DNA from: a virus
Strand: one strand, 5' to 3'
Length of the DNA: 28,198 nucleotides
IMG/VR virus record: IMGVR_UViG_3300017760_000060
Coordinates: 1-28,198 of that record
How positions within the stretch are numbered: the first letter of the stretch is position 1; each line of letters opens with the position of its first letter. The notes beneath the pieces were generated by a model. The model ran no database searches. It saw nothing but the letters and a program-made list of their open reading frames with translations, and was not told the origin of the DNA. A program made the translations under genes and the position numbers. Below are positions 23,624-28,198 of the stretch, one piece after another.

Positions 23624-26602
23624 ATGTCCCTTCCTAAAGAACTATTAGATGCACTAAAGCAAGATAAGAAAATGCTTGCGGCGAAAATTAAGGAATTAAA
23701 AGCAACGCTTACTAATATCTTAACTGAAAGCAAAACTCTTGCGGGCGAAGCAGTTAAACCTACTACAGGCGATTCTGATGTTGTTGATGCTGTCAATAAT
23801 TTAGGAGATAAGATTAAAGATGTTTCCGTTGAGGTAAATACGGAAACTGCATTTAGTGCTTTTATAGAACAGGGTAAAGTTGCTAGGTTTGATTTAGAAA
23901 TTCAGAATAAACTGAAAGACCTAAATACTCTTGCATATTCAACAGAAAGTGCTCTATCTCAAGAACAGATCAGCATTTTAAAAGCTCAGATTAAATTACT
24001 CGAGAAGGATAATGACGGATCGATGGAAGCGGCAGAAGATCAACTGGATGCGGTTGAAAACTTACTTGATGCCGCTAATGAAATAACAAACGCAGTAAAT
24101 GCACAAAAGCCGCCTACAAAAGAAGAAGCAGTTTTTAATTCTATTATAGAACAAGGTAAAAAAACTGCAGAAGGCTTAAAGATACAGGAGGAGATAAAAT
24201 CTCTTGAAGAAAACTTAGCTAAAACTTCAAAATCTCTTGATGAAGACCAAATTGCGGGTGTTAAAGCAAATATTGACCTATTAAAAAGCGGTAAGCTCAA
24301 GACTCTCGAGCAAATGAAAGAAGCCCGTGAGATGGCGGAACAACAAAATGCGGCTCTTGAAGAAATTGCTGAAGGCCAATATGATCTTGCAAAAGAATTC
24401 AAATCCGGATTTGGTCAACTGAGAGGTAAAGGTCTTGGTGGATTAATTCGAATGATTGTTGTTGGTATACCTGCTTTATTAGCAGGTATTGTAGCAGGAA
24501 TTGGTGCTCAGATAATATCAGTATTATCACGCTTTAAAACTGTAGGAGTTATATTTTCAAAAATAGGAAAGTTCTTTGCTCCTATGCTTAAAGCATTGTC
24601 TGGAGGCGCAGGAGCAATTGGAGGATTTTTGAAAACTCTTCCTATAGTAGGAAATTTCTTCGCGAACCTTGTAGGATTTGCTGGGAAAATGTTTGCTATT
24701 GGACAATCACTTGCTAAATTTGCCGGTCCTCTCGGTATTGCTATTACTATTATAACTGGCTTAATTGGCGGAATTAAAGGAGCATTTAAGGGATTTAAAT
24801 CAGATGGTATTATCGGAATGTTCCGCGAAGGTATTATTGGTATATTCAATGCTTTAATTGGCGGATTAGTAAAAATGGTTGGAAGCTTGATTGGAGGAAT
24901 ATTCAAGCTATTAGGATTTGAAAAAATCGGAGAAGGTATTAAAACTGGATTTTCTGATTTTATTGATGGTATAGTTGGACACTTTAGAGGAATGTTCAAT
25001 GTCATAGTTGGCCTGTTTACACTCAATACTGACAGAATAAAAGAGGGCATAGGTCAAATGATGGACGGTGTAATCAACACTTTAAAAGGAATTGTTAAAG
25101 GAATTGGAGGCATAATAATGGGTGCTCTCGGCCTTATTCTTAAAGCTGCTATTGCTCTTTTTATTAAATTGCCTATAATGTTAATTAAGTTTATGTTGAA
25201 AGCATTTAAGTTTATGTATTTCGATCTTCCTATAATGGCATTTAAATTAATATTTAAAGCGCTTAAGTTTATGCTAATCGATTTACCAATAAAGTTGATT
25301 AAGTTCCTCGCTAAGGCTTGGAAGTTTGTATATATTGATCTTCCTATAATGGCATTTAAATTAATATTTAAAGCTCTTAAGTTCATACTATTTGATTTAC
25401 CGTTAAAGCTAATTAAATTCCTTGCGAAGGCATTTAAGTTTATATATTTCGATCTTCCCATAATGGCATTTAAATTAATATTTAAAACTCTTAAGTTCAT
25501 ACTATTGGATCTTCCATTAAAATTAGTAGGCTTTGCGGCTAAGATACTTAAAGCTATGTTCTTTGATCTTCCTCTGATGGCATTAAAATTAGTATTTGAT
25601 GGTCTCAAGTTTCTCTTTATTGGTCTTCCTGGAATGTTGATCAGTAAGGTTACAGAATTCTTTACTAATATGGTTTCATCAATTGGAGATGCATTTAAAG
25701 GAGCATTCGGTTTTGTAAAGAAGCTAGGTAAAGCGTCTTGGGCAGCACTTAAAGCTGCCTTGCCTGGAGGTGAATCTCCTAAAGAGGCATTTATGAGAGT
25801 TATGGGCGGCGAAAGCGGAGGAGGAGAAGAGAAAGAAGAGAAAGAAAATAAAGAAGCCATCGAGGCCGAGGGTGATGATAAAGCGGAGCCTGATGTCAAG
25901 GCTGATGAAGCTATGGTACCTCAGATCATGCCAGAGAGAAAAGAGACCGTAGAAGATTTTGAATCGCGGATGATGGCAACTGTTGATGGTAAAGAAGGAG
26001 GTGGAGAAGATCCATTGCTTACCGGAATACCTGCCATGGAAACAATTGCACAACCAGCTGCATCAGAAGAAGGACTTCAAGATTCAGTAGCAGCCATGAC
26101 TGAAGAAGGTGTTGATCAGGTAAAAGGAATTGCTGAAGAAGGAACACCGACTGGCTTATTAGCTGACCCAGCTGCACCTTCACCCGCTGCGAGTATTGCT
26201 GCTGATGCACCAAAGAAACTTGGGTTTATGGAGATGATGTCGATGGCCAAAGCTGGAAAATTTGCTAAAAAGGCTGCATCATTTACTCCTCCTGGAATGC
26301 TATTAAAGGGTGCTTCAAAACTTGGAGGCATGGCGAAAGATGGCGTCGAGAAAGGTGGAAGCATGTTAGGTAAATTCTTTGGCAAAAAGAGTACAGAAAT
26401 GGCTGGTCCAGAACTTTCAATGGCTCAAAAGGAAAATGCTGAATTGAAGGGTGAAAGTGATAAAGGAGCAGGAGCAGTTGTTGCACCTAATAATTCTTCA
26501 GTAAATAACTCAAAGTCTTCAGTAACAAATACAACAATTTCTGCTCCACCTCACATAGACAGAACACACACTATGTTTGGAAAAACATGCATAGGTTGGT
26601 AA
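23624..26602 (+). CDS. gp29: Tape measure protein, gp29-like (992 aa)
   Basis: This is a long, largely helical protein directly after the hub assembly gene, the usual place of a tape measure. Residues 1-265 are charged coiled coil with a duplicated module (the FSAFIEQGK unit at 77 and FNSIIEQGK at 171). From about 275 there are hydrophobic glycine-rich stretches (LIRMIVVGIPALLAGIVAG). Residues about 514-684 are tandem 19-residue amphipathic repeats built on a DLP..-F/L-K pattern. From about 720 the sequence is acidic and low in complexity, then ends in NNSSVNNSKSSVTNT and PPHIDRTHTMFG. T4 gp29 has 590 residues; tape measure length scales with tail length, so a longer tail than T4's is expected. 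Similarity to gp29 itself is not evident by eye; the call rests on composition, repeats and position. Confidence 0.82.
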   Translation: MSLPKELLDALKQDKKMLAAKIKELKATLTNILTESKTLAGEAVKPTTGDSDVVDAVNNLGDKIKDVSVEVNTETAFSAFIEQGKVARFDLEIQNKLKDLNTLAYSTESALSQEQISILKAQIKLLEKDNDGSMEAAEDQLDAVENLLDAANEITNAVNAQKPPTKEEAVFNSIIEQGKKTAEGLKIQEEIKSLEENLAKTSKSLDEDQIAGVKANIDLLKSGKLKTLEQMKEAREMAEQQNAALEEIAEGQYDLAKEFKSGFGQLRGKGLGGLIRMIVVGIPALLAGIVAGIGAQIISVLSRFKTVGVIFSKIGKFFAPMLKALSGGAGAIGGFLKTLPIVGNFFANLVGFAGKMFAIGQSLAKFAGPLGIAITIITGLIGGIKGAFKGFKSDGIIGMFREGIIGIFNALIGGLVKMVGSLIGGIFKLLGFEKIGEGIKTGFSDFIDGIVGHFRGMFNVIVGLFTLNTDRIKEGIGQMMDGVINTLKGIVKGIGGIIMGALGLILKAAIALFIKLPIMLIKFMLKAFKFMYFDLPIMAFKLIFKALKFMLIDLPIKLIKFLAKAWKFVYIDLPIMAFKLIFKALKFILFDLPLKLIKFLAKAFKFIYFDLPIMAFKLIFKTLKFILLDLPLKLVGFAAKILKAMFFDLPLMALKLVFDGLKFLFIGLPGMLISKVTEFFTNMVSSIGDAFKGAFGFVKKLGKASWAALKAALPGGESPKEAFMRVMGGESGGGEEKEEKENKEAIEAEGDDKAEPDVKADEAMVPQIMPERKETVEDFESRMMATVDGKEGGGEDPLLTGIPAMETIAQPAASEEGLQDSVAAMTEEGVDQVKGIAEEGTPTGLLADPAAPSPAASIAADAPKKLGFMEMMSMAKAGKFAKKAASFTPPGMLLKGASKLGGMAKDGVEKGGSMLGKFFGKKSTEMAGPELSMAQKENAELKGESDKGAGAVVAPNNSSVNNSKSSVTNTTISAPPHIDRTHTMFGKTCIGW
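25163..25675 (+). repeat. Tandem 57-bp (19-residue) repeats in the tape measure gene
   Basis: About nine 19-codon units follow one another. Two alternating types (FDLPIMAFKLIFKALKF.. and IDLPIKLIKFLAKAWKF..) give a 114-bp higher period; GATCTTCC recurs at 25223, 25337, 25451 and 25565, exactly 114 bp apart. The first eight units (to about 25618) are clear and the ninth is degenerate. Copies are also close at the DNA level, which suggests expansion by duplication. Confidence 0.88.
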
Positions 26603-26603
26603 C

Positions 26604-26639
26604 AAAAAAAGAGGGAAGCGACATAAGCCACTTCCCTCT
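26604..26639 (-). terminator. Intrinsic terminator for gp32, between convergent genes
   Basis: A perfect 9-bp stem (AGAGGGAAG at 26610-26618 with CTTCCCTCT at 26631-26639) encloses a 12-nt loop. Read on the minus strand it is followed by seven T residues (complement of 26604-26610), a strong intrinsic terminator about 22 nt after the gp32 stop. On the plus strand the hairpin follows the tape measure stop closely but has only a weak T-rich tail (TACTTATTCT), so termination in that direction would be weaker. Confidence 0.85.
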
Positions 26640-26661
26640 ACTTATTCTAAATCAGAGATGC

Positions 26662-27579
26662 TTAGCCTTGTTGGGCTAACTTGGCAAAATAGTCAAGTGT
26701 GTCACCATCATCTTCTGTATCTAGGCTTACGTTAGTATCTTCCTGAGGAACATCTACTTTAGCAGCAGGTGCATCGACTCGTGGTGGAAGTGTCTCGTTA
26801 AGCTCGACTTGTGTATCTGTCGAAAATGTATCTGCTACGGTTTCTTCACCGAGGACCTCATATAATTTCTTCTTTAGGTCAGCGTAAGACTTATAGTTGT
26901 CTTGGCTAACAAACTCATTCAAGCTATGAAGAGTATTATATACAGACTCGAGCTTACCTTCGTCTCCTTCGAATAGTTCAGAAGAACCTTCGAATTCAGA
27001 CTTATCATAATTACGATAGCCTTCGAAGTTACGAATTTTCAGCTTGAAGTTAGCACCGCCCCAAAAATCAAATGGGTTAACAGGCTTTTCATCTTGAAAC
27101 TGCGGCTGCATAACATCCATTACCTTATCCATGATCTTCTTACCATACTTGTAAAGGAAAACTTTTCCTTCATTTTCAGGGTTAGCAGAGTCAGAGATAA
27201 CGAGGATATTCGATACGTGATGAAGGCGACGCTTACGCATACGTGCAAGCTCTTTATCTTCTTCACGACCTGTGTTCCACAGTTGTGTATTCATTTCACT
27301 TACAGGATCGGTTTGACCAATCGATGTAAGAGAGTTTTCGATATACCATCGACCAGTTGGACCTTTAAATCCATGATCCCAGTACTTAATCCACGGGAGG
27401 TCTTCACCTTCAGGGGAGGGTAAGAAGCGAATAACGGCATAACCATTACCTGCTTTATCTACGGTTGGTGCCCAGAATCGATCATCACCGTATGATTTCT
27501 TTTCGGTGTCTTTAGAAGCTGCATTAATGAGCTTATCGATTGCTGATGCACGGTTTTGTTTTAGGTTCGCGAACGACAT
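26662..27579 (-). CDS. gp32: Single-stranded DNA-binding protein gp32 (305 aa)
   Basis: Length is almost that of T4 gp32 (301 aa). Matches include [19 protein letters not shown] (T4: FVKLVNHGFKKNGKWYIE), [20 protein letters not shown] (T4: [20 protein letters not shown]), [10 protein letters not shown] and [22 protein letters not shown]. The N-terminus carries the basic cooperativity region ([12 protein letters not shown]), and the C-terminus is acidic (DTEDDGD) as expected for protein contacts. gp32 coats single strands in replication, repair and recombination. The T4 zinc ligand set is lost: His69 is kept, but the three cysteines are replaced and the protein has no cysteine at all. The gene is downstream of gp59, as a replication unit, and ends in a strong terminator. 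Confidence 0.93.
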   Translation of the reverse strand: [305 protein letters not shown]

Positions 27580-27590
27580 ATTATTTTTTA

Positions 27591-27624
27591 TATTGCGGTT
27601 TATTTATTTGTATTACGGTTTATT
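27591..27624 (-). repeat. Direct repeat in the gp59-gp32 junction
   Basis: TATTGCGGTTTATT (27591-27604) and TATTACGGTTTATT (27611-27624) differ at one base and are 20 bp apart. They cover the gp59 stop and the 33-nt gap before the gp32 ATG. The spacing of two helical turns, or an RNA site in the gp32 leader, would suit a regulator. An AATAAATA octamer (27608-27601) and a TATAAAAA near the ATG also lie here and may be promoter elements. Confidence 0.5.
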
Positions 27625-28198
27625 ATTAATACCGACAAACTCTATATTATACTGATTAGGTCTTGATGTAAACAACAAAATGAGTCTCATGCGATATTTG
27701 TCTTGGTTTGCAACCATCAGTGGAACAATGAATTTTTGGTATTTGCTTAGTGTAAGAAGAGTAGACTCTACGATTCCTAATGGATCTTTGAGTTCACTCC
27801 TCAGGCTTTTGATAAAACTTACTAAATGATCTATAATCACGAAGGTATCAGCTGATATCTTTTGACTCATATAGAGATTAAGTAAGAGGTTATCGTTTTT
27901 GTCAGAATTTGGTTTGCAAACTCCGTCAAAGTCGAGGTTATATTTATATGCTTCTTCGCGTATAATCTTAATTTCTTTTTCAAAATTATAGCTCAATGCT
28001 TGGCGATGTGCGTTTCGTTTTTCATGAGTCGCATCATCCATGTCTCCGACCCACACATTATCTGACATAATATTGTCAACAAAAAAGAGTTTTAACTCAT
28101 CTTCGTTAGGATATCTGCGTGCGATCTTCTCGAAAAAATATCGGTCTTTCCTTCTTTCAAAGGTAGAAGCTTTGACATTTGTTTTAAAGTTGTATTTA
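27613..28198 (-). CDS. gp59: Replicative helicase loader gp59, partial (start off the right edge)
   Basis: The frame is open from the right edge of the window to a TAA at 27615-27613, about 195 residues; T4 gp59 has 217, so only the N-terminus is missing. A methionine at 28068 is internal, because the sequence before it is clearly homologous: KYNFKTNVKASTFERRKDRY and FFEKIARRYPNEDELK match T4 KYNWCMRVSDAAYQKRRDKY and FFQKLSEKYKLKELAL. Further on, NVWVGDMDDA (T4: DAWIGDISDA), FEKEIKIIREEAY and KISADTFVIIDHLVSFI (T4: IISFETFILLDSFLNII) agree. gp59 loads gp41 helicase onto gp32-coated forked DNA. It lies directly upstream of gp32, its protein partner, with a 33-nt gap. Confidence 0.9.
   Translation of the reverse strand, partial: KYNFKTNVKASTFERRKDRYFFEKIARRYPNEDELKLFFVDNIMSDNVWVGDMDDATHEKRNAHRQALSYNFEKEIKIIREEAYKYNLDFDGVCKPNSDKNDNLLLNLYMSQKISADTFVIIDHLVSFIKSLRSELKDPLGIVESTLLTLSKYQKFIVPLMVANQDKYRMRLILLFTSRPNQYNIEFVGINNKP

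Noticed and set aside
25163-25675. The 114-bp periodic repeat as a possible CRISPR-like or non-coding array
   Set aside because: Repeats are in frame, protein-coding throughout, without unique spacers, and the variation is mostly conservative at the protein level.
25054-25899. 281-codon open frame on the minus strand opposite the tape measure gene
   Set aside because: It lies wholly antisense to the repeat region. Its openness follows from the biased, repeated codons of the real gene, the product is low-complexity, and no promoter or start signal fits.
24040-26486. Other minus-strand frames opposite the tape measure gene (for example 24508-25050, 25724-26053, 26116-26385)
   Set aside because: They are shadows of the real coding strand with odd composition (runs of Pro, Ile, Ser) and no recognisable domain.
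28066-28068. Methionine at 28068 as the start of gp59
   Set aside because: The frame remains open upstream to the window edge and the upstream residues match the middle of T4 gp59, so this methionine is internal.

Overview
The window is a late structural segment of a T4-like myovirus (contractile tail). The evidence is a dense set of recognisable T4-type baseplate, tail and replication proteins, almost no intergenic space, strong AT bias, and repeated T4-type late promoter octamers (TATAAATA). Several traits match marine T4-like phages of the cyanophage/pelagiphage kind rather than coliphage T4: a spike protein without a lysozyme domain, very large baseplate and fibre proteins, and gp4 beside the tail genes. 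The host cannot be read from the sequence. No tRNA, integrase, insertion sequence or CRISPR array was seen, and no gap between genes exceeds about 70 bases (190 if the frameshift extension of gp26 is not counted).

Layout. Block 1, minus strand, 1-21049, in transcription order from the right: gp48-like tail tube cap, gp53-like wedge, gp27-like hub, gp5-like spike without lysozyme, an Ala/Gly-rich unknown, gp25, gp6, a giant gp7-like wedge (2768 aa), a 1203-aa collar-domain fibre protein, and gp8 running off the left edge. Block 2, plus strand, 21074-26602: gp4 head completion nuclease-like protein, a 195-aa unknown, a short tail-tube-fold protein (gp54/gp19-like), gp26 with a probable -1 frameshift extension resembling gp51, and the 992-aa tape measure protein. 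Block 3, minus strand, 26662-28198: gp59 helicase loader (start beyond the right edge), then gp32 single-strand DNA-binding protein. Blocks 1 and 2 diverge from a 24-bp shared promoter region. Blocks 2 and 3 converge on a hairpin terminator.

How they work together. gp27, gp5, gp26/gp51 and the tape measure form and assemble the central hub. gp6, gp7, gp8, gp25 and gp53 build the wedges. gp48 and gp54 start the tail tube on the baseplate. The fibre and the expanded gp7 probably supply receptor-binding surface. gp4 finishes the head. gp32 and gp59 belong to DNA replication and lack the close TATAAATA element of the late genes.

Most notable: (1) a TTTTTTC slippery heptamer at the 3' end of gene 26 opens a 61-codon -1 frame just before the tape measure gene, the position and logic of the G/GT tail assembly chaperones of lambda-like phages; (2) late promoter octamers lie only 4-8 nt before start codons, implying leaderless late mRNAs; (3) gp7 is expanded to 2768 aa by propeller-like and lectin-like modules; (4) the tape measure carries about nine tandem 19-residue hydrophobic repeats; (5) gp32 contains no cysteine and so lacks the T4 zinc site.
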